The notes under the pieces were generated by a model. That model was not told where the DNA came from and made no database searches. It was given only the letters and a program-made list of their open reading frames with translations. The position numbers and the translations under genes are program-made. From Prochlorococcus sp. AG-402-M23 (lineage in GTDB: Bacteria; Cyanobacteriota; Cyanobacteriia; PCC-6307; Cyanobiaceae), in assembly GCA_003216575.1 (NCBI GenBank), contig QCIR01000013.1:1-34178 (forward strand): 34,178 nucleotides of DNA, read 5' to 3'. Shown piece by piece: positions 19,257-27,964 of the stretch (within the stretch, counting starts at the first letter, position 1; the number at the start of each line of letters is the position of its first letter).

Positions 19257-20513
19257 ATGTCCATAAGAACTTATTATGACCCTCTGCATCAATCAATAAC
19301 ATTAAATAGCACAATTCCAGAGGAGCTAATGGTGATGGAATTAATAGATTCCTTGCCATTTCAAAGATTAAGAAGAATCAAGCAATTAGGTCCTGCATAT
19401 TTAACTTTTCATGGTGCAGAATCAAGCAGATTCACACATTCTATTGGTGTATTTCATCTGGCAAGAAGAGCAATAAATCATTTATCTAGATTTGATTCGA
19501 GCTTAAGACAGTACAAATTTATTCTATATGGTGCTGCGCTTTTGCATGATTTAGGTCATGGACCACTAAGTCATACAAGTGAGGAAATATTCAAAATCAA
19601 GCATGAAGACTGGACAGCTAAAGTGATAAATTCAAACCAAGAAATTTCTGGAATATTAAATAAATACGAAAAAGGAAATGCAAAGGCAATCTCAAATTTA
19701 ATTAAATGTAGAGAAGCACCTCAAAAACTAATAATTTCACTAATTAGTAGTCAGTTAGATTGTGATAGACTTGATTACTTAATGAGAGATAGTTATACAA
19801 CTGGGGCAAGATATGGTCAGTTAGATATTGATCGAATAATATCAGCGATGACAATTGCACCAGATGGAGATTTAGCAATACATCCAAAAGGGTTAATGGC
19901 AGTTGAGCATTATTTAGTTATAAGAAACCTTATGTATAGGAGCGTATATAATCATCGCCTAAATGAAGTTTGTAATTGGTTATTAGAGCAAATAATAAAA
20001 ACGGCAAGAAAGCTTGGCCCTAATATATTATGGGCGGATGAAAACATGTCAGAATGGCTCTGGAATCATGAAAGAATGGAGCTAAATAGTTTTTTATGTA
20101 ATGATGATATAATTACTGGATATCATATTCATAAATGGCAAGAATCATCTTCTAAAACTTTATCAACTCTCTGTAAACGTTTTATACAAAGAGATTTACT
20201 AAAGGCATTAAATATATCGTCATTATCTTTAGAAATCAGATTAGAAGCTCTTGCAAAAGCCAGAATATTATCGGAAAGACTTCTTATCGATCCTGATATA
20301 TCTTGTGGTTTAAGAGAGCAAATAGTTAAGAGTTATCATCCTTATAAATATGGACTTCGTTTATGGGATGGAGACAAACTAGAGGCGCTAGAGAAAGCCT
20401 CACCATTAGTTGAAAGATTAATAGAGCCTAATCAATCTTCATGGTTAATTTATCCTAAAGAAATTGAGGACCAATTAAAAAAAGAAATCGAAATCCTAAA
20501 AATCAAAAATTAG
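19257..20513 (+). CDS. HD-domain phosphohydrolase (dNTPase-like)
   Basis: A 418-residue protein starting two codons past the ctpA stop. The HD metal site is clear: R58-F-T-H61, then H97-D98-L-G-H-G-P-L-S-H, with a later Asp in SQLDCDRLDYLMRD (about 165-178). This arrangement, with RLRRIKQLG before it, is that of the SAMHD1/YwfO group of deoxynucleotide triphosphohydrolases. Substrate is not proven by sequence. The C-terminal third has no motif that I recognise. It may be translated with ctpA, and is followed 7 bases later by minC, so ctpA-HD-minC could be one transcript. It likely acts in the cytosol. Confidence 0.85.
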   Translation: MSIRTYYDPLHQSITLNSTIPEELMVMELIDSLPFQRLRRIKQLGPAYLTFHGAESSRFTHSIGVFHLARRAINHLSRFDSSLRQYKFILYGAALLHDLGHGPLSHTSEEIFKIKHEDWTAKVINSNQEISGILNKYEKGNAKAISNLIKCREAPQKLIISLISSQLDCDRLDYLMRDSYTTGARYGQLDIDRIISAMTIAPDGDLAIHPKGLMAVEHYLVIRNLMYRSVYNHRLNEVCNWLLEQIIKTARKLGPNILWADENMSEWLWNHERMELNSFLCNDDIITGYHIHKWQESSSKTLSTLCKRFIQRDLLKALNISSLSLEIRLEALAKARILSERLLIDPDISCGLREQIVKSYHPYKYGLRLWDGDKLEALEKASPLVERLIEPNQSSWLIYPKEIEDQLKKEIEILKIKN

Positions 20514-20520
20514 TTGTCAA

Positions 20521-21180
20521 ATGAATTCAAATTCTGAAAAAATAATGATAAACATTACTGATCATAAATATAAAAACTGGAGATTATATTTAAAAAATAA
20601 ATTAAAAAAAATAAACTCAAATAACATAGAAATAGATTGCGATAATCTCGAACTATCTTGTACTGATATAATAGAATTAATAGCGATTGTAAATGAAAAT
20701 AATTGTAGAATCATTAGTTTTTGCTCAACATCTTCAAAAACGATAATTACTACTCAATCCTTAGGTTATAAATCTCATTTTATTGTTGAAGATCATTCAA
20801 GTAAAACTTTAAACATAAATAATAAAGATTTTCATCCATCAAAAACTCTATTTCACCAAGGTACTCTTAGATCTGGAGAATATCTAGATAGCCCTGGTAA
20901 TTTATTAATCCTGGGAGATGTTAATCCAGGAGCAATAGTTAGCGCAGAGGGAAATATAATGATTTGGGGAAGACTTCTTGGTATTGCCCATGCTGGCAGC
21001 AAAGGGAACTCTAAAGCGACGATATCCGCTATTCAACTTAGACCTGTCCAACTTAGAATCTCCAATAAAGTAGCCAGAGGCCCTAAGGAAAAGCCTCAAG
21101 ATGGTATGGCTGAACAAGCAAAAATAGATTCCGAAAAAATTATTATTTTGCCTTTCGAACCCTCTAGCTCGAAAATTTAA
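20521..21180 (+). CDS. minC: Septum site-determining protein MinC
   Basis: A 219-residue division inhibitor. The N-terminal half is Lys/Asn-rich and poorly conserved. The C-terminal domain (about 97-215) has the MinC beta-helix pattern, with LRSGEYLDSPGNLLILGDVN and GAIVSAEGNIMIWGRLLGIA, the latter being the MinD-binding face (R-x-x-G-x-A-H-A-G). It blocks FtsZ assembly away from midcell when held by MinD. It follows the HD gene by 7 bases and precedes minD by 127 bases, the common cyanobacterial minCDE order. Confidence 0.92.
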   Translation: MNSNSEKIMINITDHKYKNWRLYLKNKLKKINSNNIEIDCDNLELSCTDIIELIAIVNENNCRIISFCSTSSKTIITTQSLGYKSHFIVEDHSSKTLNINNKDFHPSKTLFHQGTLRSGEYLDSPGNLLILGDVNPGAIVSAEGNIMIWGRLLGIAHAGSKGNSKATISAIQLRPVQLRISNKVARGPKEKPQDGMAEQAKIDSEKIIILPFEPSSSKI

Positions 21181-21307
21181 AGCTGAAAAGTTGACAATTT
21201 AAAAGCGTAAACATGTCTTCAAAAGCAAACCCAATGCAACTGATCCAACAATAAAGCTTTTTTCTTCATCAAAATCGAACTAAAGTTTGACGAATTCAAG
21301 GAGGTCC

Positions 21308-22123
21308 GTGGCGACAGATACGCGCGTCATTCTTATCTGCTCAGGAAAAGGTGGAGTCGGCAAGACTACCCTTACTGCAAATCTTGGCATTTCACTTGCA
21401 AGGCAAGGTCTAGCAACTGCTGTATTAGACGCAGATTTTGGTCTAAGAAATTTAGATTTATTATTAGGCCTTGAGAATCGAATAGTATATACAGCCCAAG
21501 AAGTTCTTGAAGAAGAGTGCAGACTTGATCAAGCTTTGGTTAAGCACAAGCAAGAATCAAATTTATCCTTACTTCCTGCAGGAAATCCAAGAATGCTGGA
21601 TTGGATAAAGCCCGATGACATGAAAAAGATAGTCAATATGTTGAAAGATCAATTTAACTACGTATTAATTGACTGTCCTGCAGGAGTTGAGGATGGATTT
21701 AAAAATGCTATGGCTGCCGCCCAAGAAGCAATAGTAGTTACCAATCCAGAGGTATCAGCAGTTAGAGATGCAGATAGAGTAATCGGATTGCTAAATACAA
21801 ATTCAATTAAGCCAGTTAAGTTAGTTCTTAATAGAGTTAGGCCAAAAATGATGGCCAACCAAGAAATGCTCTCTATCGATGATGTTACTGATATTTTAGC
21901 CTTACCCTTACTTGGACTTGTTCTAGAAGATGAACAGGTTATTGTCAGTACGAATAGAGGGGAGCCTCTTACTTTAAATAGCCTTAATTCCCCTGCAGCT
22001 AAATGTTATTCAAACATTGCGAAGAGATTACAAGGTGAAGATATTCCATTTATTGATCCTGCAGAAGAGAATTCCGGATTTGCAGCCAAATTCAGAAAAC
22101 TAATGCAAACAAAGATTTTTTAA
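21308..22123 (+). CDS. minD: Septum site-determining ATPase MinD
   Basis: A 271-residue P-loop ATPase with the deviant Walker [10 protein letters not shown], close to the N-terminus, plus the [11 protein letters not shown] and VLIDCPAG motifs. The C-terminus ends with an amphipathic helix ([10 protein letters not shown]), the usual membrane anchor. I chose the GTG at 21308, which leads directly into [15 protein letters not shown]; the frame also opens at a TTG at 21287. The strong AAGGAGG (21298-21304) lies only three bases before this GTG, which is unusually close. MinD binds the membrane and recruits MinC or is expelled by MinE, which follows 4 bases after its stop. Confidence 0.94.
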   Translation: MATDTRVILICSGKGGVGKTTLTANLGISLARQGLATAVLDADFGLRNLDLLLGLENRIVYTAQEVLEEECRLDQALVKHKQESNLSLLPAGNPRMLDWIKPDDMKKIVNMLKDQFNYVLIDCPAGVEDGFKNAMAAAQEAIVVTNPEVSAVRDADRVIGLLNTNSIKPVKLVLNRVRPKMMANQEMLSIDDVTDILALPLLGLVLEDEQVIVSTNRGEPLTLNSLNSPAAKCYSNIAKRLQGEDIPFIDPAEENSGFAAKFRKLMQTKIF

Positions 22124-22127
22124 AGAC

Positions 22128-22472
22128 ATGACTCTTAGAGACATAATCAACAAATTACTCCGGAGGCAGCCTGCGAGTGCAAGCACAGCAAGAGAGCGGC
22201 TTCAGCTAGTTTTAGCTCATGATCGTTCAGATCTCAGCACAGAACTTTTAGATCAAATGAGAAGAGAAATATTAGAAGTCGTTGCAAAGTATGTCGAAAT
22301 AGATATGGATGAAGGTGCTGTAAGTTTAGAAACAGAAGATCGCATGACAGCATTAGTTGCGAACCTACCTATAAAAAGAACCTTAAATGGTCAAATCAAA
22401 CTTATTGAACCTTCACAACAACAAGATGTAAGTCCTCAAACAGCAGAAAGCATAGATAAAAATTCTCAATAA
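22128..22472 (+). CDS. minE: Cell division topological specificity factor MinE
   Basis: A 114-residue protein. The N-terminal part (about 1-35) is the MinD-binding helix, with [14 protein letters not shown], the family signature. The dimerisation domain follows to about residue 85. The last 25 residues are polar and probably disordered. It stimulates the MinD ATPase and so sets the division site. The start ATG is 4 bases after the minD stop, indicating coupled expression. I see no clear intrinsic terminator before tRNA-Thr. Confidence 0.94.
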   Translation: MTLRDIINKLLRRQPASASTARERLQLVLAHDRSDLSTELLDQMRREILEVVAKYVEIDMDEGAVSLETEDRMTALVANLPIKRTLNGQIKLIEPSQQQDVSPQTAESIDKNSQ

Positions 22473-22595
22473 CCAATCAAAAGGTATTATTCAATTATTT
22501 GATTAGATCAACAAAAAAATTCTAAAGAATTATTTTCAACAAATTTCTAAATAGATTAACTTTTAGATTACTTTTTTAGTTATTATATATGAATT

Positions 22596-22667
22596 GCCGG
22601 CTTAGCTCAGCGGTAGAGCAGCGCTTTTGTAAAGCGAAGGTCATCAGTTCAAATCTGTTAGCCGGCA
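22596..22667 (+). tRNA. tRNA-Thr (TGT)
   Basis: A 72-base cloverleaf. The acceptor is GCCGGCT/AGCCGGC and the anticodon is TGT in CTTTTGTAAAG. The T-arm includes GTTCAAATC. CCA is not encoded. Confidence 0.96.
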
Positions 22668-22693
22668 TTTAAACAGCTCGTAAAGAATAGAGA

Positions 22694-22852
22694 TTATTTA
22701 GATTTACCGGAAATCATCCAAATTAAAAAAGCAACCACAAAAAACTTGAAAAATTTAAATTCAACAATCCAGTCAAGACTCATTATCGGAGATCTAAAAA
22801 ACCACCAAAAAAGAATTTGGAGCAATAAAACCATTCCTAATAGATAAAACAT
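22694..22852 (-). CDS. Small membrane protein (52 residues), downstream of tsaC
   Basis: A 52-codon frame starting at an ATG ten bases after the tsaC stop, on the same strand. The product starts MFYLLGMVLLLQILFWWFF, one membrane helix. It then has a short polar turn (RSPIMSLDW) and a second hydrophobic stretch (about 33-47, FKFFKFFVVAFLIWM), ending in GKSK. The two-helix hairpin and the tight spacing to tsaC argue that it is real, although it is short. I recognise no family. It is probably the last gene of the prmC-tsaC transcript and faces tRNA-Thr. Confidence 0.65.
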   Translation of the reverse strand: MFYLLGMVLLLQILFWWFFRSPIMSLDWIVEFKFFKFFVVAFLIWMISGKSK

Positions 22853-22862
22853 TTTTTTATTT

Positions 22863-23438
22863 TTAATTCAAAACAACTGAACCAGCCCTTATCAATTTCC
22901 ATTTTCCCTGGTTCCATTCAATTATTGTACTTGCCATACCAGAAGAGCTTGGCCAAGGGACAGGACCAAGAATGGGAGTCCCTGGAAATTGCATCGAAGC
23001 TTCTAGCGCATCTTTCACAGGAGTTTTTCCAGAAATATTCGCACTAGTAGTAGCAAGAGGTCCTGTTTTAAGAAGTAAATCTCTTGCAAGTCTTAAAGCA
23101 GGTACTCTAAATCCTAGATAGTTAGAATTACAATTCAAATATTCAGAAATATTTCCAATGGTGGGCAGAATAATTGTTAAGGCTCCAGGCCAGTAAATTT
23201 TTGCCATCTTCAAGCCATCTTCAATGGCATAAGGTTCAACAAACTCAAATAAATCTTCCAAGCATCCTCCCATTAATATTAACGGCTTATTTATTGGTCT
23301 ATTTTTAGCAGCCCATATTTTTTGGGAGTATTTAGGATATGAACAAAGCGCTGGCAATGTGTCAGTAGGGAATAAACCTAAAGAGCCCTTCTTTAACTTC
23401 TTAGCTAAGTCAGAAATGTCAAAAAGATCATTAATCAT
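22863..23438 (-). CDS. tsaC: Threonylcarbamoyl-AMP synthase (TsaC/Sua5/YrdC)
   Basis: A 191-residue YrdC-fold protein that makes threonylcarbamoyl-AMP from threonine, bicarbonate and ATP, the first step of the t6A37 modification of ANN-decoding tRNAs. Visible are FPTDTLPALCS (about 23-33), KNRPINKPLILM (45-56), WPGALTIILP (83-92) and the GPLATTSANISG motif (about 125-136), all typical. It is the short form with no Sua5 extension. It overlaps the prmC stop by four bases (ATGA), so the two are translationally coupled. The small membrane gene follows ten bases later. Confidence 0.92.
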   Translation of the reverse strand: MINDLFDISDLAKKLKKGSLGLFPTDTLPALCSYPKYSQKIWAAKNRPINKPLILMGGCLEDLFEFVEPYAIEDGLKMAKIYWPGALTIILPTIGNISEYLNCNSNYLGFRVPALRLARDLLLKTGPLATTSANISGKTPVKDALEASMQFPGTPILGPVPWPSSSGMASTIIEWNQGKWKLIRAGSVVLN

Positions 23439-24310
23439 TTATTTTTGCGGCAAATTGCATAACGCTTAATTCCATTTAAGTCTTTTTCAAAAGAAATTTC
23501 TTCCATTCCTATATCTTTCATCAAGTTAAGTATTTTCTCGTTCTGATCATAGTGATGTTCAAGAATTAACCAACCGCCTTTTGCCAATCCATTGGAAGCT
23601 CCAATAATAATTTGTCTAGAAGCAGACATCCCATCTTCCCCTCCATCCAAAGCGATAAGGGGCTCATGATTTTTTACAACTGGTTCTAAGTCTCCAATTA
23701 AATTAGAAGGGATATAGGGAGGATTACTTAAAACCAAGTCAAAACTTCCCCACCAACTTCGTAAAGGTTCCCACCAATCTCCTAAAGAGAATTTCACCTC
23801 CGAATTAGGAATATGAGATTGTAAATTTCTCTTTGCTAGTTGCAATGCATCTTTACTGATGTCAACAGCATGCCCCTTCCAATTAGGAAAAGATTTTGCC
23901 AAAGAAATTGCAAGAGGGCCAGAACCTGTTCCTAAGTCTGCCCACCTTCCAGATGATAAATTTTCTACTTTTTTTAAAGCTAAATCAATTAAAAATTCTG
24001 TTTCTTGTCTAGGGATAAGTGCCACTGATGAAACCTCTAACTCAAAATCTCTCCAGGGACATTTACGAATCAAATATTGAAGGGGCGTTTTATCTTCCAA
24101 ATGTGATCCCCAAATAACTTCTAATTCTTCAATTGGAATTTTCAAAGGAAAACAACATTCAGGATTAATAATTATGTTTTGCAATTTAGTCCAGGAAATT
24201 CCACCAGCGATGTCTAATAGCCAATCAAAATCAACTTTCCTTCCTCCTTTCATAATCATTGCTTTTCTCCATTTAAGAAAAGTACTACCAGAAAGGAAAG
24301 TCGATTTCAT
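23435..24310 (-). CDS. prmC: Release factor glutamine methyltransferase PrmC
   Basis: A 291-residue SAM-dependent N5-glutamine methyltransferase that methylates the GGQ motif of release factors RF1 and RF2. The substrate-binding NPPY motif lies in LVLSNPPYIPS (about 195). The SAM site is WADLGTGSGPLAISLA (about 117-132), and QYLIRKCPWRDFELEVSS-type sequence precedes it. The N-terminal helical domain is complete. The ATG at 24310 is the only good start. Its stop overlaps the tsaC start. A thioesterase gene ends 15 bases upstream on the same strand. Confidence 0.93.
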   Translation of the reverse strand: MKSTFLSGSTFLKWRKAMIMKGGRKVDFDWLLDIAGGISWTKLQNIIINPECCFPLKIPIEELEVIWGSHLEDKTPLQYLIRKCPWRDFELEVSSVALIPRQETEFLIDLALKKVENLSSGRWADLGTGSGPLAISLAKSFPNWKGHAVDISKDALQLAKRNLQSHIPNSEVKFSLGDWWEPLRSWWGSFDLVLSNPPYIPSNLIGDLEPVVKNHEPLIALDGGEDGMSASRQIIIGASNGLAKGGWLILEHHYDQNEKILNLMKDIGMEEISFEKDLNGIKRYAICRKNK

Positions 24311-24325
24311 AAACCATTCAATTGT

Positions 24326-24769
24326 TTAAATTTTAGGCCCCTCTTCTAGAAGCAATAAAATATTCTTCAATTGATCCGGTAATTCTCTTACCAATTTAAT
24401 AGATTCATCTTTTTTGCGTACAAAAACTAGATCTACTATTGCTTCCGCCCCAATATCATTATTAGATTTCAAAAATAAAGTTTTACAATTGAATCGTATT
24501 TTGTTTTCAATTTTAAATTGACTAATTAATACAACTTTTTCTCCATGAAAAAAAGGAATTTTATACTGAATTTTTAAAGAAATTACTGGTATTTCAAAAC
24601 CTTGTTTAGATAATTTTGAATATGGCATTCCAATTTTATTTAATGCTTCAATTCTTACCTCTTCAAGAAAATTCAAATATGATCCATGCCACATAACTCC
24701 AGCATGATCAGTGTGCTGAGGAAGCACTATTTTGGTTGATTTCCAATCTTTTTTTATAAATGAACTCAT
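24326..24769 (-). CDS. Hot-dog fold thioesterase (4HBT-like)
   Basis: A 147-residue protein if begun at the ATG at 24769; a TTG two codons upstream is also open. The start contains QHTDHAGVMWHGSYLNFLEE (about 18-37), the 4HBT active-site region, where the D-x-x-G-V-x-x-H pattern holds the catalytic Asp. A long helix and central strands follow as in acyl-CoA or acyl-ACP thioesterases. The acyl substrate is unknown; in cyanobacteria one such enzyme acts on DHNA-CoA in phylloquinone synthesis, but this sequence is not close enough to claim that. It lies just before prmC on the same strand and may share its transcript. Confidence 0.82.
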   Translation of the reverse strand: MSSFIKKDWKSTKIVLPQHTDHAGVMWHGSYLNFLEEVRIEALNKIGMPYSKLSKQGFEIPVISLKIQYKIPFFHGEKVVLISQFKIENKIRFNCKTLFLKSNNDIGAEAIVDLVFVRKKDESIKLVRELPDQLKNILLLLEEGPKI

Positions 24770-24842
24770 CCACAAAAACCTTATTATCTAAGTCCTGTAA
24801 ATAAAAAAAACTTATAAAAAGGAATACCTTTAGAATAAAAAT

Positions 24843-24879
24843 TCAAAAAAAACTAAGATCTCAAGCAAAACTTGAGATC
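24843..24879 (-). terminator. Intrinsic terminator behind psbM
   Basis: Nine-base arms GATCTCAAG/CTTGAGATC (24857-24865, 24871-24879) with a five-base loop, then on the minus strand TTAG and eight T. It lies 22 bases past the psbM stop. Confidence 0.85.
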
Positions 24880-24901
24880 GTTTGATCAAAAAAGTCCTTA
24901 A

Positions 24902-25060
24902 TCACTTTTTAGGTTGAGGGCTCAATCTCCCCTTGCTGGAATCTGAATAAAAGCTTGATTTCTCTCCATCGCTGGTAGAAACAAATAAACCAATAAGAAA
25001 GATTGTAGGTACGCCAACAAATAAAAGACTTGCGGCAAAGCCAAAACTAGTGGTTTCCAT
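24902..25060 (-). CDS. psbM: Photosystem II reaction centre protein M, extended
   Basis: A 52-residue protein starting METTSFGFAASLLFVGVPT, the PsbM helix (about 7-27), which lies at the PSII dimer interface. Its tail of about 22 residues past the helix (SDGEKSSFYSDSSKGRLSPQ) is longer than in freshwater cyanobacteria, where PsbM has about 34-38 residues; such a tail is, from memory, usual in Prochlorococcus. It is a single-gene unit, ended by the hairpin at 24843-24879. The upstream region is shared with the divergent psbB leader. Confidence 0.93.
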   Translation of the reverse strand: METTSFGFAASLLFVGVPTIFLIGLFVSTSDGEKSSFYSDSSKGRLSPQPKK

Positions 25061-25539
25061 AACCGAGGTTTTTACTCAGAACAAATTTCTGAAATAAACT
25101 ATATATCCCTTGAGCAAAAAAACTGGTATTTAAGTCAAAGAGACTGAGAATTTGTAATTTGCCGAAAAATTTGGGTTTAAAAAACTTCCAATTACATTCA
25201 TGAGCATTTAAAAATTTCGAAAAATTTTGCATTTCATGATTTTCGATTCAAATTCGTCGCTGAATTTTCAATTTTTTTAAAGTGCTCTGATACAAAACCG
25301 ACTTAAAATTACAAAATCAATTTAAATTTCAAAATTTCTTCTTTTTCTTTTTTTTTTACTTTTTTCTAGTCCACCACTTGTTTTTTATCAATTTATGCCT
25401 CCAAAAATAAGCCAGATTTAGTTCAAGAGTGTCAAAAGTCATTTCAGGTATCTACATCCTGTGCATTAACTCAAGCAATACCATTTACGATCATGCGAGT
25501 CTTGCTGCATTAAGCAGCTTCGTTATACGAACCTGACCC
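25061..25539. other. Intergenic between psbM and psbB; leader of psbB
   Basis: An AT-rich stretch with pyrimidine runs around 25330-25370. The last 60 bases are of note: a 5-bp hairpin GCTGC/GCAGC (25504-25518) 21 bases before the psbB ATG, and a tiny frame ATG-5 codons-TAA (25493-25513) whose stop lies in the hairpin loop. No gene is supported here. Promoters for both neighbours must lie here, but I cannot pick clear -35/-10 pairs. Confidence 0.5.
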
Positions 25540-27063
25540 ATGGGATTGCCCTGGTATCGGGTGCACACAGTCGTTATTAACGACCCTGGCCGTCTCTTGG
25601 CCGTGCACCTCATGCATACTGCTTTGTTAGCCGGCTGGGCCGGCTCAATGGCCTTATACGAATTGGCCATCTTTGATCCTTCTGATCCAGTACTTAATCC
25701 AATGTGGCGCCAGGGCATGTATGTCATGCCCTTCATGGCCCGCCTAGGAATTACAGGTAGCTGGAATGGATGGGATATCACCGGAGCAACGGGAGTTGAC
25801 CCCGGCTTCTGGAGCTTCGAAGGAGTTGCTGCAGCTCATATAGTTTTCAGTGGTCTTTTGATGCTTGCTGCCGTTTGGCACTGGACATACTGGGACCTTG
25901 AATTGTGGGAAGATTCCCGCACTGGAGAACCCGCCTTGGATCTTCCAAGAATATTTGGAATACATCTTTTCTTAGCTGGTTTGACATGCTTTGGTTTTGG
26001 TGCATTTCATTGCTCAACTGTTGGAATATGGGTTTCTGACCCATATGGATTAACTGGGCATGTAGAAAAAGTAGCTCCAGTCTGGGGTGCCGAAGGATTT
26101 AATCCATTCAATGCTGGAGGTATTGTCGCTAATCACATTGGGGCAGGACTTTTAGGAATAATTGGTGGAATATTCCATATCACCAATAGACCTGGAGAAA
26201 GGCTTTATAGAGCTTTAAAGCTAGGCAGTCTAGAAGGCGTTCTTGCTAGCGCTCTAGCTGCTGTACTTTTCGTATCTTTTGTAGTCGCTGGAACTATGTG
26301 GTACGGATCGGCTACAACTCCTGTTGAATTATTTGGCCCTACTAGGTATCAATGGGATTCTGGTTATTTCAAAACTGAAATCAACCGAAGAGTTCAAGAT
26401 TCTATGAATGATGGGGCTTCAAAAGCAGAAGCTTACGCATCCATACCAGAGCAACTAGCCTTCTATGACTATGTAGGCAATAGTCCTGCAAAGGGAGGTC
26501 TATTTAGAGTTGGAGCAATGGTTAATGGCGATGGAGTACCAAGTGGATGGCAAGGTCACATCTCATTTACAGATAGCAATGGTAATGACTTAGAAGTAAG
26601 AAGGATTCCAAATTTCTTTGAAAACTTCCCTGTCATTCTTGAAGACAAAGATGGTAACGTTAAAGCTGACATTCCTTTCCGAAGGGCCGAAGCAAAGTAT
26701 TCCATTGAACAAACAGGCGTTACAGCTACTGTTTATGGTGGTGAGTTAAATGGACAAACATTTACTGATCCAGTAATAGTTAAACGTCTTGCCAGAAAGG
26801 CTCAACTTGGAGAAGCCTTTAAGTTCGACAGAGATCGTTACAAGTCAGATGGTGTATTCAGGAGCTCTCCAAGAGCATGGTTCACCTACGCACACTTGTG
26901 TTTTGGCTTGTTATTCCTCTTCGGTCACTGGTGGCACGCCGCAAGGACTCTCTTCGGCGACAGATTCTCAGGTATTGATCCAGAGCTAGGCGATCAGGTT
27001 GAATTTGGTCTCTTCAAAAAACTTGGAGACGAATCAACCCGCCGAGTCCCTGGTCGCGCCTAA
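25540..27063 (+). CDS. psbB: Photosystem II chlorophyll protein CP47
   Basis: A 507-residue core antenna protein of PSII, full length, with six membrane helices and many chlorophyll-binding His residues, for example [20 protein letters not shown] (about 22-41) and [15 protein letters not shown] near the C-terminus. The large lumenal loop lies between helices 5 and 6 (about 255-445). It starts [12 protein letters not shown], as usual. psbT follows 36 bases after its stop, in the common psbB-psbT order. Codon use is richer in G and C near the 5' end than in neighbours, as often seen for highly expressed genes. Confidence 0.98.
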   Translation: MGLPWYRVHTVVINDPGRLLAVHLMHTALLAGWAGSMALYELAIFDPSDPVLNPMWRQGMYVMPFMARLGITGSWNGWDITGATGVDPGFWSFEGVAAAHIVFSGLLMLAAVWHWTYWDLELWEDSRTGEPALDLPRIFGIHLFLAGLTCFGFGAFHCSTVGIWVSDPYGLTGHVEKVAPVWGAEGFNPFNAGGIVANHIGAGLLGIIGGIFHITNRPGERLYRALKLGSLEGVLASALAAVLFVSFVVAGTMWYGSATTPVELFGPTRYQWDSGYFKTEINRRVQDSMNDGASKAEAYASIPEQLAFYDYVGNSPAKGGLFRVGAMVNGDGVPSGWQGHISFTDSNGNDLEVRRIPNFFENFPVILEDKDGNVKADIPFRRAEAKYSIEQTGVTATVYGGELNGQTFTDPVIVKRLARKAQLGEAFKFDRDRYKSDGVFRSSPRAWFTYAHLCFGLLFLFGHWWHAARTLFGDRFSGIDPELGDQVEFGLFKKLGDESTRRVPGRA

Positions 27064-27099
27064 GTCAGGATTCTTTACTCACTTACACCGAGAACTTAG

Positions 27100-27195
27100 A
27101 TGGAAGCTTTCTCCTACACGCTAATACTCACATTGGCACTTGTTACCCTCTTCTTTGCTGTTGCATTTCGTGATCCACCGAAGTACGACAAGTAA
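27100..27195 (+). CDS. psbT: Photosystem II reaction centre protein T
   Basis: A 31-residue protein, [20 protein letters not shown] followed by [11 protein letters not shown], one helix and a short charged tail: the standard PsbT. It lies 36 bases behind psbB and is presumably cotranscribed; it helps PSII dimer stability and repair. A long perfect palindrome begins at the base after its stop. Confidence 0.96.
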   Translation: MEAFSYTLILTLALVTLFFAVAFRDPPKYDK

Positions 27196-27247
27196 ATTAA
27201 GACATAAAAAAAACCCTGACATGTCAGGGTTTTTTTTATGTCTTAAT
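27196..27247. terminator. 52-bp perfect palindrome, bidirectional terminator behind psbBT
   Basis: The arms are fully complementary over 26 bases each, with no loop bases: ATTAAGACAT, eight A, CCCTGACA, then the mirror TGTCAGGG, eight T, ATGTCTTAAT. The GC core with flanking A and T tracts is an intrinsic terminator in either direction; the outer 10-bp arms go beyond what termination needs. Confidence 0.9.
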
Positions 27248-27295
27248 GAAAAATTAAAGAAATTTCATTTAATCTTTAAAATATATGGATTTTTT

Positions 27296-27320
27296 TTAAA
27301 TAAAAAGTATTTTTATTTAA
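27296..27320. repeat. AT-only perfect hairpin between psbT and nrdR
   Basis: TTAAATAAAAA (27296-27306), loop GTA, TTTTTATTTAA (27310-27320). A weaker one, TTAAAGA/TCTTTAA, lies just before it around 27253-27279. Role unknown. Confidence 0.5.
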
Positions 27321-27382
27321 TCTGCCCCTTCTCAGAAGCCAAATAAATGTTTAAAGTTAGTTAAATTATTTAAAAGGGCTGC

Positions 27383-27862
27383 ATGCAGTGCCCATCTTGC
27401 CAAAATACAGACAGTCGAGTACTTGAATCTCGTTCGGCTGATTCTGGAAGAAGCGTAAGAAGAAGAAGGGAGTGCTTAAATTGCGACTTCCGATTTACTA
27501 CTTATGAAAGAATTGAAACTACTCCAATAACTGTATTAAAACGAAGCGGAGCAAAAGAATTATTTAATAGAACTAAACTAATTAGCGGTTTAAGCAGAGC
27601 ATGTAAAAAAACACTTATCAATGATTCTAAAATTGAATTTATTGTTAATGAGATAGAACTACAACTACATCAAGGGCTTAGAAAAGAAATTAAAACTATT
27701 GAAATTGGAGAAATGGTTCTTACTCATTTAAAAGATATTAATGAAGTAGCCTATATAAGATTTGCTTCTGTATATCGACAATTTCACGGAATTAATGATT
27801 TCATTCAAACCCTTGATGCACTGAAACCACTAAAGAAAGAACAATTAGCATCAGTTATTTAA
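27383..27862 (+). CDS. nrdR: Transcriptional repressor NrdR
   Basis: A 159-residue regulator of ribonucleotide reductase genes. The N-terminal zinc ribbon has Cys3, Cys6, Cys31 and Cys34 with S-R-x-x-x-x-G-x-x-x-R-R-R-R-E-C between. The ATP-cone domain follows (about 49-139), where it senses ATP/dATP. Length matches the family. The ATG follows AAAGGG. It is followed by rpsA after about 100 bases that hold the rpsA leader. No NrdR box was looked for beyond this window. Confidence 0.95.
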   Translation: MQCPSCQNTDSRVLESRSADSGRSVRRRRECLNCDFRFTTYERIETTPITVLKRSGAKELFNRTKLISGLSRACKKTLINDSKIEFIVNEIELQLHQGLRKEIKTIEIGEMVLTHLKDINEVAYIRFASVYRQFHGINDFIQTLDALKPLKKEQLASVI

Positions 27863-27905
27863 TAGAAAGACCTTTCAATAAAGTAGAATTTAATTTCAAT
27901 TTGGT

Positions 27906-27957
27906 CGGCGGGCCATTTTGAATTTCTATCGCACTGTCCTAAAAAGGCAGACCGCCG
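27906..27957 (+). promoter_or_regulatory. Structured leader of rpsA
   Basis: CGGCGG (27906-27911) pairs with CCGCCG (27952-27957), and GCC/GGC (27912-27914, 27946-27948) extends the stem past a 3-base bulge. The helix ends seven bases before the rpsA ATG. No Shine-Dalgarno is visible in that gap, and no T-run follows, so it is not a terminator. Self-control by S1 is inferred by analogy with E. coli. Confidence 0.55.
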
Positions 27958-27964
27958 TTAAAGC

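Noticed and set aside
21287-21307. TTG start for minD
   Set aside because: The strong AAGGAGG lies inside this extension; the GTG at 21308 gives the usual MinD N-terminus.
25047-25232. 61-codon minus frame before psbM
   Set aside because: It overlaps the start of psbM in another frame, and its AT-rich composition explains the open run.
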